DNA from: Manihot esculenta
Lineage: Eukaryota > Streptophyta > Magnoliopsida > Malpighiales > Euphorbiaceae
Length of the DNA: 64,000 nt
Direction of reading: 5' to 3'
Assembly (NCBI RefSeq): GCF_001659605.2
Contig: NC_035163.2
Span: 30,716,158-30,780,157 of the forward strand
Below are positions 12,389-25,394 of this stretch, in pieces. The notes beneath the pieces were generated by a model that was not told the DNA's origin, did not search any database, and was given only the letters and a program-made list of their open reading frames with translations. The first letter of the stretch is position 1, and the number at the start of each line of letters is the position of its first letter. Both the position numbers and the translations under genes were made by a program.

Positions 12389-15300
12389 ATGCCTGGCGGT
12401 TGCAGCATCAGAGCTCTGTGGATCATCAACAATCTCGACGGCGTAATTTTCTCCAGGTTTCACCAGAAAATCACAAACACCTATCCTATGTATTAACTTA
12501 TTGGCATCTCTGACCATTGCTTACCGATCTGTTGATTGGATATCAATTTTTTAATCGAATTCTTTTTTGAAGCCAGTTGGATTTATTTGTGGTTGATTTG
12601 AATTTTCTGTCCCAAAGTGGGTTGGTTTCTTGTGTTTTAATATTTTCTTCATATTTTCAAATAAAATAGGAGATTTCCGGTGGTGGAGAGGCAGTGGCGA
12701 GCTGCTTGCAAGACCGAAAACGAGAGTTCAAATGAGGATCCGGTTAAGTACACTGCTCTACCCGTGCTTCCAAATGATTCAGAGATAGCTGCTGCATTTA
12801 TGGAGCGGAAGAAAAGGTTGGCTCATTATTATCCTCCTTTATTTTCTCTCCACATTTTAGCTTACTAAATTTGTTAAATCATTGAATGTGCTTGTGATAT
12901 CTTTTTATAATTTATACTGGCACCTCAGGTGGTTCATTACTGTATTGGCTACTAGCTTACTGATGGTTTCAAGTTTATTATGAATTTAGCAGTTTTATGC
13001 TGATTATATTTGTTTGTTTTTGTTTAAATACCACATGGACAATGCTCTTACCTTTTTCTTTTATATAAAAATAGTTTATTGTGGGAACTCTTCGTTGGGC
13101 TGCTTTAATCAGTTACTGGTTTATTTGTGTCTTCGTAGTCAGGGCTCAACACGTGGGTATGGCATAAGGGTGACTCAGTCAGCTCAAGGATCTGACTCCT
13201 GGGTTGATGACCCCATTATGCGTCATATAATAAGCCTTCGTATAGGCGCAGAGGAGGAAGGAGAGAGTTATCTATTATGGCCTTTAGTTTTGCATGTAAG
13301 GGGACCTTATTGCGTTCTTGCTTTGCCTTTGATTGAGCCAAGGCATTTAAAAGTGTATTCAAGATTATGCTGTAGATCTGATTGTGGAAATGCTGTTGGA
13401 GTGGACGAAAGCATATCTTCTCTCCTGCTTGATCTTCCATCCATCACAGGGTATGGTAAGTTGTAAAATTAGTTTGATAATGATGTAACATAAAAATATC
13501 TCTTGAAAATTTTCTTCTACCTTTTTCCCTGTCTTCTACTCTCAAGCTCATTTTGGAGTGATGTTGTAAGTAGTGTTGTTTTACATCTGTTACAACCTTT
13601 GAGGTGTTGTTTGGTGTATAGCATTTGATAGAATAAATTTACTGGATACCATGGATAAGCAGTTTATATGGATGTAAATCTTGTTGTGGGAGTAGGGAAC
13701 AAAAGTTCTCAGATGGCAATTACCAATTGTTAACAGTGGTAAGCTGTGGATGTTGTGGGTTATCTTCTGCCACTGGTGGCCTTCAGAGTTTGGCTGATGT
13801 ATGCAAAGTGGCAAGAGGCCAGGGCCCTTACTTCCTTCCTCTCTCCTGTTCACATCCCATTGCCTTTGCCAGTTCCAGTCATCATAAATATATATCACTA
13901 TGGGATTTCTTCATCCCAAAAAACTTGGATCTAAATTGCCCCCTGGATCGTGTTGTAGCATGTCTCATGGACCACTCAAAAATTAAAATATTGGTAAATT
14001 GACTTCTTGCATGTCTTAACATTTCATCATGAAGAAAACAGGGAATACGTGAGGAGAAAAAAACTGCATGTTTTTTGAATTGGATATGACCATTCCATTA
14101 TTTTGATCTTTGAATATTTAGTCTTCGATATTTTAGTTATGCCTATTCTGTGTCCTGTCAGGATCGAGTTTAAGTATCATGCAACAAATTCATTTGTTGC
14201 TTTTCAATGACCTCTGCTTTCAGTTCAACATGAACTGTCGCCAAGTATAAATCATATTGGGTATTGAAGTGATTGAAGAATGTGTTTGGTTAAGATAATG
14301 CCTTATTGGAAGCCAAATCTCACTTGTTTAATGTGTGACTATTTATGTCACAATTACTAATAGAATTTTAAGTCTCTGAAAAGGCATTTTTTTTTTTAAC
14401 TTGGAATGATAATGCATTTACCCTTTTACTTTTCTGAAAATATTTCATCCTGTAGATGTGAATATTTTATCATTACATGGTAACACAATTTGCCTTTGAA
14501 CACTAGTTCTAAATTTTTCAATACAGGGCATTTATGGTAGCACTTGCTATTGGTGATATAATTACTGGTGATATGGTAGATCCAGAGGTGGTTGTAAGTG
14601 TGTCACCATCTGTGGGAGGACTGTTGGATTCCTTAACTGGAAGCATAGGGATATCGGGCATCTCCTCCAGGGCAAAACCAGTGGCTGCACCAGTTGCATC
14701 AGCCACTCCATCCAGCACTGCTGCAATTGGAGCTGTTGCATCAGATGCTCCAAAAATTGGTTCAAGGCCATTGGATAAAGATGCACTTCGAAATTTCATA
14801 AGCAGTGCAATGCCCTTTGGTTGGTACTTCATATGATGGTTTCTCTTTTTTCAACTTTATAAGCCTTTAATTGGTAGCAATTTGCATCTGCCTAATCTTA
14901 CTAGTTATTTATATGTAGCTACTCTTTTCTCTACAGGTACTCCCTTGGACCTCAACTACTCCAATATTTTTGCTATCAAGGCTAATGGCTTTTCTTCATC
15001 AGATGTGCCCCCAACAGACTTGAAACAACCAGCATGGAAACCATACCTTTACAAAGGAAAGCAAAGAATACTATTCACAGTTCATGAGACTGTTCATGCT
15101 GCCATGTATGACAGAGATGACATTTCAGATACCATATCCATTGCTGGCCAAATAAATTGTCGAGCAGAATTGGAAGGCTTGCCTGATGTATCGCTTCCTT
15201 TGACCGGGTTGAGCAAGGCTCATGTTGAGGTCTTATCATTCCATCCATGTGCTCAAGTTCCAGAACATGGTGTGGATAAACATGCTATCATGTTTTCACC

Positions 15301-17150
15301 ACCACTTGGCAATTTTGTTTTGGTGCGTTACCAGGCAAATTGTGCCTTCGGTCCTCCAGTAATGGGGTTTTACCAGTTGTCAATGGTCTCTGAGGATGAA
15401 GGTGCATTTCTATTCAAGTTGCGGATAATGGAAGGTTACAAGTCTCCTTTAGCAATGGAATTCTGTAATGTGACTATGCCTTTTCCAAGAAGAAGAGTTG
15501 TGTCTTTTGAAGGGACACCTTCTGTTGGAGCTGTTTCAACAACAGAGCATTCAGTTGAATGGAAAATTATTCCAAGTGGCAGGGGTCTCACGAGAAGTAT
15601 TGAAGCAACTTTCCCTGGAACAGTCCGATTTGCGCCATGGCAAATTCAAAGAGTGCCTTCCTCAAAGTCTGGTTCTGGAAACATGAGTGATGGAGATAGT
15701 GATGTTGAGGCAGAGAGTGCAAACAATATGGTAAATGTGGAGGAATTCTTAATGGAGAAAATGAGCAAGAATCTTCCACCAGTTGATCTAGAGGAGCCAT
15801 TTTGCTGGCAAGCATATAATTATGCTAAAGTATGTTCTTTTTCTCCATCTATTTATATTTCGTTGGTTTCATGCATTTGTGAAGGCACCTGAATTCATGC
15901 ATAAGTTGTACTTTTGTAACAGGTGTCTTTCAAGATAACTGGGGCTTCATTATCTGCAATGTCCATTGATCCGAAATCTGTGAGTTTTTCCCTTCTTTAT
16001 GTCTCTTCTCATTTTCAAGGGCAGTTGATTTTGCATAACATAACATGACACATTTGCAGATGCAAGAATAAGAGTAACAGTTCTACATATTTGTTTTTAG
16101 GCTTCATGGTCTAATACATTCAAAACTTTGTGCACCTTTCAAATTACAGCATATGCTTTTAATTTTATTAATGTCGGTCATAAGTTACTCATTTTTTCTT
16201 TCATTTGCACCCCAATAGGTCTAAGGCATCAGGCTTGTGCCCATTGTTAATGGAACATAACTATTGACTTGGGAATGGGTCTTGCCTATGTCTGAAGAGC
16301 CACCTGGTTGAGTCTTGCAAAATATGAATTTCAAAAAGGAGTTTATGCATTTTGTATGTGTTCATCAAAATGGACATTTTAAGATTAGCAATACTAATAG
16401 GCTTATGAAATATTATGCCTTGCTATTATTTGCTAGCTTTCTTACATATCATGCTGAACATAGGTGAGCATTTATCCAGCTGTTAAAGCGCCTGTGGAGT
16501 TGTCAACTCAGGTAATCTTTCTTCAATCCAATCATTTGAAGTCTTGAGGCATTTAGACAACTATGAGCAAGCAACTGACTAACTTCATCTGAAACTTGTT
16601 TTGTTTTCGTCTGTCAATGGATTGTGTGAGCATATTTGCACTGTGAAGTGTTTCTTCCCTGAGCTCATTTCAATTGTATCTCTACCACTTTTTCTTGTAA
16701 CCATTGCCTGTATCTTCTGCTTTCTTCTGTTTAGGGATTTCCAATATTTAACTTTGACATCTGTGTCTACTGTATGAAAATTTTGTGACTGTAAACTCTC
16801 AATCAAAGGAAAAATAAGTTCTGTCATATCTGGAGTTATTTTGTTTATATTCTTGATGATTTCTCTCCCTTTTCTTAGTTCACAATTAATCACAATACAA
16901 GCCTCATCTTTGTGTCCTTGTAATACAAATTTATGAAGCCTCTACCGGACAGAACAGTTCTTTATTCCCAGTTCTTTCAATTGATTTGACATTAAAAATA
17001 CTTAAAACTAGAATATATATGCACACACACACACGTATATATGTTCGTTGCTTGTATTATAGCCATTCTGTTGGATTGCAACAGGTTACTTCTGGGGATT
17101 ATATATTGTGGAATACATTGGGGAAGTGTCCATCTGCAGCAACAGCTTAG
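12389..17150 (+). CDS. AP5M: AP-5 adaptor complex subunit mu (medium-subunit family)
   Basis: Medium (mu) subunit of the AP-5 adaptor, which acts in late-endosome sorting in animals; the plant role is inferred. Coding exons: 12389-12456, 12670-12816, 13139-13450, 14527-14819, 14937-15829, 15923-15979, 16464-16511, 17085-17150; all borders are GT..AG and the phases join cleanly to give 627 residues. The protein starts MPGGCSIRALWIINN, as I recall for the plant AP5M family, and continues RRFPVVERQW across the first junction, an N-terminal longin-like region. The mu-homology domain begins at about residue 274 (GTPLDLNYSNIFAIKANGFS) and runs to about 570; an acidic Ser-rich insert (SDGDSDVEAES) lies inside it. 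The last exon encodes VTSGDYILWNTLGKCPSAAT. The final three exons are tiny and missed by a simple frame scan. No damage seen. Confidence 0.92.
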
Positions 17151-20100
17151 CTTAAGCACATGGATTTTGTCGCAAAGCTTGCCATTGCCAATCAGCTACA
17201 GCGTGCCTGCATGCTTTGAAATTCTGTGCGTGTTGACTGGTAATTACTTAGCCAGATTCAGGTTTTTGATATTTGTCAGTCTGTTGATGCTCATCATATA
17301 GTCTGCGGAGCCTATTAGAGTATTGAGAAATGAGGATAAATGTCAGATATTGGTGGGTTGGCTATATGAAGGACAATTTTTTGGGAATGTTGTAAATTTC
17401 CGAAACGGTACATTTTCTGTTAGAATTGAGCCGTCATGTCTTTCTACTGGATTTATTGGGAGAATGGCTGTGGCACAGCCTAATTCAAGCAGTCAAGTGC
17501 TTCCATCTTTGCTGCTCATGTTTTTCCATATTCTGTAATATAATGATTGGTTGGTAATTTCGTTGTTGTAATTGCCTTTTATCGTTAGTGTTGCTCAGTT
17601 CGATCCGCAAAAATAAACCAATAATAGTTTTTTTTATATTAAGAAAATATATTTAATATAAATAATATTTTTATATATTCTTCTTTAATGTACTCTACTT
17701 TTGTTGCTCTATTACTATATTATTTTTAAAATTAATAAATTTTATTTTTTATCTATGTATTAAATAGGAGTATGTTAGGTCTAGTACGATTTGGGCCAAT
17801 GAGTAAAAATCTAGATTTGAATCCCCTAATCCAATCTCCTAAAAAAATAAGAGTATTATTATTATTATTATTAGATAATTCCATTCGGAACTGTTGCTTG
17901 GAATTCCTCTTTGAATAAATTCTAACCTAGGTAACAGCTAGTTGATGGTCTTCGTACTGTCGATCAAATTAAATAAATGTCTACCAGATTATATTTATGA
18001 TTAACGTCAGAGCATAATTTTTTTAAAACTATTTTTACTTAAAATATTAGACTCCACTATTAATAATAGATTATGAGCTGTTGATTAAAAAAGAAATCTT
18101 GAAATATTAATTTAAATTTAGGGTTGTACAAAAAATCCTCTGCATTTATAAAAAAATTGGGTTATCCGATCGAAATTGATTGGAAAGGATTTAGCATTGT
18201 GTGAGAAACAAAGGATGCTCACTACTCTTGAGCTAAAGATTTGAATAGGAAAAGTCATTGTTCTTTATACTGACAGAAAGCTAATTAATTAATTAGTAAA
18301 TTTAATAATGTAAGCTAATTAGAAAATAAATATACAAAGTATTAATTGAGTCACGTTAAGCATACAATCTACTCATGACAATATCAACATTTTAATGATT
18401 ATATTATATACTCTTTTCTTTTCCTTCTCGTTTCCCCAGTAGATTCTTGTCTCCCTTGCAACTAGTAATCTTCATCAAAACCAGCTTATGGGTTTCTTCA
18501 TGCCTCTCTATTGTTTGGCAACCTAGAAAATCTTGCCCTAGGAACATTGGTATATATACTTGACTGGATATATGGGTCCATTAATAAATCTTATTACCAA
18601 GTTATTAATTAATTATTCAAAAATATTAATTAATTATTATTGTTTTCAATATATTAATTTATCACCTAACAACAGTATGTATTCTTTAGAAAACTAAAGA
18701 AGAATAAGAATATATCTTAAGTAGATATAAGGCTACTGTTGTTTTAACAACTATAATAACAAGTGTATGGAATTGTTTCAAATAATTAAAAGGAATAGAG
18801 TATTGTACTCACATAAATTAAAAATTAAATATTAAAATATTTATAAATTTAATTATTATTTAAACTATCAAAATTATAAATTTAAAATAAAATAAGAAAA
18901 TAAAACTAAACACTCAATAGAATTCATGAAATAATTAATATCAAGTATTATGGTATTTTGATTTCAATTGTATATGATTCTATTAGTTTATTTGGTTAAC
19001 AATCTGATCTAATTATCAAATCTAGAGTAAATAATTTTAAGGTAATTGATTCTCTGTCGAGTAAAACTAAATTAATTAACTAAAACTTATCACCTATTTT
19101 TCAATAATATGATAATTTTCTAATTAATTTTATAAACACTATGATCATTTTGTGTAGTGTTTTGCACGTTAAATTTTTATTTTCAATCGAATTAATATTT
19201 TTGTGATACTCGATTTTCAATTTAGTCCTAAAATATTTTTTTTCGTATTAATTTCAGGATAAAATCATTCAAGTATCCTGTAGATACTAAAAAATATTAA
19301 TCTCAAGAATTAAATAATAAATTAATAAAAAAATTAACTCAAATAAATTAAAAAGAATAAATAATCCAAACTATATCAAGTTTCCTAACAAAAGAATTTA
19401 GTTACTCATTTTTAAGAATTCAACAATATATTCTATTGAGAAGTTATCCAAAATTATTTTAAAATAATTATCAACAAAAGTTAAAAGAATAAGATAAGAA
19501 ACACAAATCTAGATGTATGAATTTCTCCTTCTGCATTTTTTAAATCTTATTTTTTAAATCATTCGCGATTTTTGCCAAATATATATGTTTAAAAGTGAGT
19601 AAAAAGTTTTTAATATCTCAATTATAATGTATTTATAATCTTTTGAAACTTTTAATATGTGGCCCTAGTAGAAAAGACGGATAATTTGGATTTTTGGCAA
19701 AAATATAAGGCGGAGCACATAGAAAATAGTGAAATACGAAATAAACCATAAAAACACGAATGTATCCCGTATTTTATATTGGATGATTCGGCCTCAAAAT
19801 ATAATATCTAGAGAGAAACACGAAACAAAATGTAAAAATACATAGTATAAATAAAAATATGGAGTTACCTATATTTTTATATGTTTTTTCAAAATCTCTA
19901 AAAAATATAGGATTTCTTCTCAAAAACTTATTCATTCCTTAATTTGTTTTGACCAGTAAAAAACACCGTAAATGAAATAAAAATATTAAATAATAGATTA
20001 AAATTAAAAATCTTAAAAGCAAACATAAAAATTTAATAAATCTAATAAAAGTCAATCAAATTAAATAGATGTGGTTTTAACACTATATCATTTATTTAAT

Positions 20101-20493
20101 ACATTATTTGTGTCTATTAAAATAGATTAAATACATTTATTAATATGTAAAGTTATAATTTAAAAGAGGTTAAGAAAGTTAGTACTCATATGAGTACGAT
20201 ATTTTTTTTATTTTTACTTCAATAATTTTAATAATAAATACATATTTCCTTATGAGAATAGAGTGTATTCATTATTAATATTATAATTTTTTTATATATA
20301 ATAGAGTGCATTAAATAAATATTGTTAAGTGTATATTTGTAAAAAAGAATAAGAGATTATTATTAAAATCTAATCATTAGAAAAGCACCCATTAAAGCAA
20401 GAATTAAGACGTGCTTAATCACACACTTGCTTATATTCCCATTGGAGGAAGTGAAGTGTGGAGATTGGTCCAGTGAAGTGATAGAGTTAGTGA
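17151..20493. other. AT-rich gene-poor spacer, first part
   Basis: The first 400 bases are probably the AP5M 3' UTR; an open frame at 17,323-17,538 has no recognisable protein character. From 17,600 on the sequence is strongly AT-rich with stop codons in all frames, short ATT runs (about 17,857-17,872) and no detectable transposon ends. I find no gene here. Confidence 0.6.
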
Positions 20494-20530
20494 AAGAAAA
20501 GGAAAGAAAAGAAAAGAAAAGAAAAGAAAA
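20494..20530 (+). repeat. GAAAA pentanucleotide microsatellite
   Basis: Run of GAAAA units, the first ones slightly imperfect, about 110-150 bases before a transcript-like stretch at 20,640. Confidence 0.85.
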
Positions 20531-23500
20531 TTGGAGTGGTGATGGATAGGAGTGGGCTATTGAGTAAGGAATGTTAAAAAGCTGAGTAATAAGTTAATGG
20601 CAACTTTTGGAAGAGGACAGAGTAGAGAGTTTGGAGCAGAGGGAACATGATGGCCTCCATGTTTACATATCCATGCCTCACCCCCTCATTCTCTTTTAAA
20701 GCTATTCATCAATTGCCTCTTTCTCCCACTTCATCAAATCTCTTGAAATTCTCAATTTCTGTATTTATATTATATTTCTTATATTCTCAAATTCTTAATA
20801 TTATTTCTTCTCTCCTGGGTTTTGGCTTCCGACTTTTGCACCCAAACGTTAGGAATGACGCATGTGTTTATGTCACCACCCACCAACTGATCTCTACAAT
20901 GGGCAGCCTCTATTTTATATTATTTATTAATATTTAATTTTATTATATATAATTTTTTAAAACAATTTAAATTAGTTTTTTAAAATATTTTTCAATTTTC
21001 AACTTCAATCATAAATGGAATAATTTACAAATTCCATTTACAACCTTAATGTTAATTACATCCATATAAACTATTTTATTTTTGTAAACGAGCCAACTCG
21101 ATGTGTGGTGAGTCGTAACAGGCCATGATTGTGTGGGTCAGTTGAGCACACTGCAGACTTGAACCGTACGGGAGAGGAGGCGAATAAGACAGTAGTGAGC
21201 AAGAAATGTCACACACAGTAGAATCATGGTTGCTTCAAGCCAATGGATTTTTATTTATGTTTTTATATTTTTTAAATAGATTTTCATATATAGGCAAGCA
21301 CGAGGAATGATGTTAGCTTGCTGGTGACCTTCTCTTTCTCTCTTAGATCTTGCCATCCATGGAGATAAAATTTTTGGAGTCTCAGCCTACGGCTGGGCTC
21401 GAGGTACAAAATATTATTTGCTCACTCTGGGGAAAGTGTTATTTTCTATTAATATCTTTGTGGGGGCAACCATGGCTTCTCGGATTATGCACATTTTTTA
21501 AATCTTAACCTTTCTTCTTTTCTCTCCAGAATATTTTGATTGACATCTCAAATGATGAGATTTGGTTTAAATCTTTTTTTTTTTTGGTGGTTGTTGATAT
21601 TGTGACTGGAATCCATAAGAGTGAAGCTCTAGGTGTCTGAAATCTTTCAACTTTTGGGCACTAACCTATGAAACAGGTATAGGCACAGACACATCCAAGA
21701 AAACAGTGGTGGTGGGCCTTCCTTTAATTTTGTCAAAACTTCTCTACGCATGTTACAGTAGCACTCGCGGAGAGCTATTGCTTTCATTACTGTTCCAGCA
21801 AAAAACTCAAAAAAATTCCACAGAAATAAAAATAATTCAAATATATAAAAAAAAAAATGGCACATGTGTGTGGTAAATGTGCGCATGCAAGGCAATGCAT
21901 TGTATGGCGGCTAAAGGCAACTTGTTTCCATGCCCAACAAGATTGAAATGTCTGCCCAACCTAGGACCCCTTTGTGGGGACTCCATGTCCCAAGCAACAA
22001 ATTTAGCCCTAGATCATCAACACTAGACCCCCTTGTGCTTGTGTGCCAAGAAGTTAGGGCACACAATAGATGATGTGTAGTTGTGTGGGTCCAGCCATGG
22101 TGGTTGTCGGGGACACATACAAACTTCTGAGTGGGACCAATCATGGGTTTAAGGCTAGCTTGCATGATTTGGGCTGGAATGAAAGGTGGTGTTTTAGGGT
22201 TCAAAAGTTGCACTAGTGGGCCCAAAAGTTAAGATTACTATCACCTTATGTCTTTAGCTTAGCTAAGCTCTAAAGAAGAAAATTACTAGCTTTCCATCGG
22301 AAAATTGTGTTCAAGCGGTTAGCTGTTTTAGTGGTAGACTGTTTTAATAGTGATTAATTAAATATTAATTTTTTATAATTTTTTTTTAAAAAAAATTAAA
22401 TATTACTTTTAAAATTATTATGAATTCAAAAGATAAAAAGAAAAAAGATTTTGATTGCATCTTTTGATGTAAAAGGTGGGATTTTGGTGGAGACTTTTAA
22501 AGTAAGATTTGATTCAAACACTTGGTAATATAATTGGAAGTGTTTGACCATTTTAGAGCACAAAGAGTATTTGAGTTTGGTGGGTGCGCGTGCAGCTGAA
22601 GATGTGGGAATTGTGGTAATAATGGAGGCTGCCACCCACATCTCCCATAAGATTATTCATTAGCTTACATTCTGAATCATTCCCTTTCCCTTAAAACTCT
22701 TCACTTTCTTTCTAAACTCACCATTTTCCATCATTGCTTTTTTCCCACTACTCTTTCTCTCTACGTATCCATTTTTCTTTCTTTTTTACACTCTATTTTC
22801 CTAGACTTTATCATGCATGTTATCACTTCAATTCTACTAATTGAGCTACGTTCATTCGTATATTTTACTAAATACATATGAAATACGAAAATTTTAAAAG
22901 AAAAAAAAAAAGCCATTGATGTGTATATCATAGTAGAAGTATGAGAGTAATTAGTTGACAATCAAATGATGATTATGCAGATACCCTTTTGAATTTGAAC
23001 TTTAACTGAGAGTATATGGTTAAAAAAATTGGATTTAATTAGGAATATATAATGGTAATTAAGATGAAATATTGCATGGAGAATAAACATGATGGGAGTG
23101 AGTGCTTTTCAATTCACGTACGGGCTCTCCCTAATTCAAGGATATTCTCATTATCTATCTGCCATGCTTCATTCTTTTTTTTTTTTTTTCATATACATAG
23201 GATTTATAAATTTGTGTAGTTTGTGTTGTGCATAATTATTATTTTTACGGTAATATATTGATGATATTTGGGCACGTCTAGCTAGCCTTTTAATTTTCCT
23301 TTTTTTTAAAAAATTTGAAGTTAATTAAAGACTTTGCCTTTCTTTGAAAACGACAAGGTGCTTCAATATCATACTATAGTTTTCACCTTTCTATTGTCCA
23401 ATTGCCCATTATAATATTTATATATATATTCTTTTAAGCAATTGAGGAAACCTTTTAATTTTTTTTCATTCATTATGTTGCTGTGTGTTTTATGCTGTTT

Positions 23501-24222
23501 TTCTTCCTGTAGCTACTTCAAATCTGGCCTATCTATAAACTGCAAATTAACATCTCATTACTTTCTTAATTATTACATATTTTTGTGGTCACAACACCAT
23601 AAAATTTATTGTAATAACAACATCTAGTCTATATAATATATGATTATGTTTGTGTTCAATAAAAAAAAATTTGAAATGCAAATGAGTTAGCCACACTGCA
23701 TGGTTTCTAATTGGTGGATGTTGAATATTATTTTGACCTGTCCCCACCATTTCCAAAATGTCTCTGCTAATCTTCCAAGTAATTTTAGTATGACAGGTAG
23801 AGTAAACTCGAGTTTAGAAAAATTAAACTCACTTATATTCAGTTTGCAGTAGAAGAATATAGTGGCTGGAAACTGACTGGAAATTGTGGCAGAGAACACT
23901 CAGATTCAGTAGTCAATTTGGTAGTGAGAATATAGACAGAGAACATAAGAGAGAAAAAAAAAAACATGCATGCGCGTGGGCATAAAATCCGTTCCCCTGT
24001 TCTTGTCTGAAGAAAGATTTTATTAATTTTTACAAGTAATTTTTTTTTTTTCAGAAAAATCTTAATTTTCTTGAAACCATATATCATCATCTTATTCACT
24101 TCATTATGGCTGCAATCATGATTCTTGGTTGCCTCATCCGCATGCCCCCTCTCTCTCCTTCAATCACTATCTTCCTCTCCTCAGCCCCACTCTGTCTCAA
24201 TCTTCCCTTTTCTCCCACCCAC
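20531..24222. other. Gene-poor spacer upstream of SAMDC4, with leader-like patches
   Basis: About 3.7 kb without a supported gene. Around 20,640-20,900 a pyrimidine-rich stretch with a short frame starting at the ATG at 20,647 resembles a leader, but the frame becomes low-complexity and ends without any family signature. 21,050-22,650 is less AT-rich than its surroundings and could be an old element or long regulatory region; I could not recognise it. A near-perfect palindrome lies at 22,252-22,275. The part next to the gene is the likely SAMDC4 promoter. Confidence 0.5.
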
Positions 24223-24230
24223 CTATAAAT
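24223..24230 (+). promoter_or_regulatory. TATA box of the SAMDC4 gene
   Basis: CTATAAAT in a C-rich setting, about 145 bases before the ATG. A start of transcription about 25-35 bases downstream falls in the CTCTCTCTCACC stretch near 24,255 and gives a leader of roughly 115 bases with no upstream ATG. Confidence 0.65.
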
Positions 24231-24371
24231 CCCATACAGCCCCCTCTTCTCTCTCTCACCTGTAGTCGCTCCTCAGTTCATACCCACAAAAAAATTTTTA
24301 AACTTTCTCTCCTATTCTCTATCCCTTCCTCTGTTTCCTGCTTGATTTCTTTAGTTTTGATTCAATCATCA

Positions 24372-25394
24372 ATGGCTGTGTCTGGTTTTGAAGGCTTTGA
24401 GAAGCGCCTGGAGCTTCACTTCTTTGGTGATGATCCTGTAGTGGACAATATGGGTCTTAGACTTCTTGATTTCGAGTCATTAGTTAAAGTTTTAAATGCT
24501 GTGCAATGCAGTGTGGTATCTGCTGTTGGGAACCAATATTTTGATGCCTACGTATTATCAGAATCAAGCTTGTTTGTCTACCCCACCAAGATCATCATCA
24601 AGACATGTGGGACCACCCAGCTTCTCAAATCCATCCGTCCATTGTTACGCTATGCTTGCAATCTTGGCCTCACTTTGTGCTCTTGTAGGTACACCAGAGG
24701 TAGCTTTATCTTCCCCAAGTCACAGCCCTTCCCTCACACCAGCTTCAGAGAAGAAGCCATCTATATTGAAGAGAACCTCCCCTCTGATCTTTGCTATAGA
24801 AAAGCCTCTGTTATGCCCTCGAAAATGGCTTCTCATTCTTGGCATGTTTTTACTGCTACTTGCCAAAATCACATCATATCCCAAAACGATGAGCTTTACA
24901 CTATTGAGGTTTGCATGACAGAGCTCGACCGCGTCTTGGCTCGCAAGTTCTTTCAACCTCCCGGAGATGGCAGCAACGGTGACGTAGCCGGAAAAGAGAT
25001 GACGAAACTTACTGGTATAGAAAATATCAATCCAGGAGCTATCATTTGTGATTTTGCGTTTGACCCTTGTGGATACTCCATGAATGGGATTGATAATGAT
25101 CGTTACTCTACCATTCATGTCACCCCGGAGGATGGTTATAGCTATGCAAGCTTTGAGTGTGTGGGGTCCATTTTCGACAATAATAATCATATAGCCGAGA
25201 TTTTAAAGAAGGTGGTGCAGGTTTTCCGGCCGGCAACCATGTCAGTTTCTACAACATGCACGAGCCCTGAAGTGTGGACAAGGGTTGCACATGCAGTGGA
25301 GCCACTTGGAATGAAATGCCGGAGTTGTGCAGTGGATGAGTTCCCAGCAAGTGGAAGCGTGGTGTTCCAAACGTTCACAGTCCGCCGGAAATAA
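24372..25394 (+). CDS. SAMDC4: S-adenosylmethionine decarboxylase proenzyme, SAMDC4/BUD2 type
   Basis: Decarboxylates S-adenosylmethionine to supply aminopropyl groups for spermidine, spermine and thermospermine. Intronless, 340 residues. It begins MAVSGFEGFEKRLELHF, closest in my memory to Arabidopsis SAMDC4 (BUD2). The self-processing site is LSESSLF: cleavage is expected between Glu64 and Ser65, with Ser65 becoming the pyruvoyl group. The catalytic cysteine sits in KTCGTT (Cys79). Other family signatures are FDPCGYSMNG and the loop PEDGYSYASFE; it ends FQTFTVRRK. The frame stays open upstream to 24,129 but contains no in-frame ATG before 24,372, so that codon is the start. Unlike SAMDC1-3 types, no tiny or small uORF is visible between the TATA box and the start, so the polyamine-responsive uORF control seems absent. 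Confidence 0.95.
   Translation: MAVSGFEGFEKRLELHFFGDDPVVDNMGLRLLDFESLVKVLNAVQCSVVSAVGNQYFDAYVLSESSLFVYPTKIIIKTCGTTQLLKSIRPLLRYACNLGLTLCSCRYTRGSFIFPKSQPFPHTSFREEAIYIEENLPSDLCYRKASVMPSKMASHSWHVFTATCQNHIISQNDELYTIEVCMTELDRVLARKFFQPPGDGSNGDVAGKEMTKLTGIENINPGAIICDFAFDPCGYSMNGIDNDRYSTIHVTPEDGYSYASFECVGSIFDNNNHIAEILKKVVQVFRPATMSVSTTCTSPEVWTRVAHAVEPLGMKCRSCAVDEFPASGSVVFQTFTVRRK

Noticed and set aside
17323..17538. 71-codon frame after the AP5M stop
   Set aside because: Lies in the probable 3' UTR and resembles no known protein.
17790..17840. tRNA-like T-arm sequence (GATTTGAATCCCC)
   Set aside because: No matching acceptor stem, D-arm or anticodon arm of the right spacing.
20647..20937. 96-codon frame upstream of SAMDC4
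   Set aside because: Turns into low-complexity hydrophobic sequence from AT-rich DNA with no family signature; not supported as a gene.
24129..24371. 81-codon N-terminal extension of the decarboxylase
   Set aside because: There is no in-frame ATG, a TATA box lies within it, and the family start MAVSGFEG is at 24,372.
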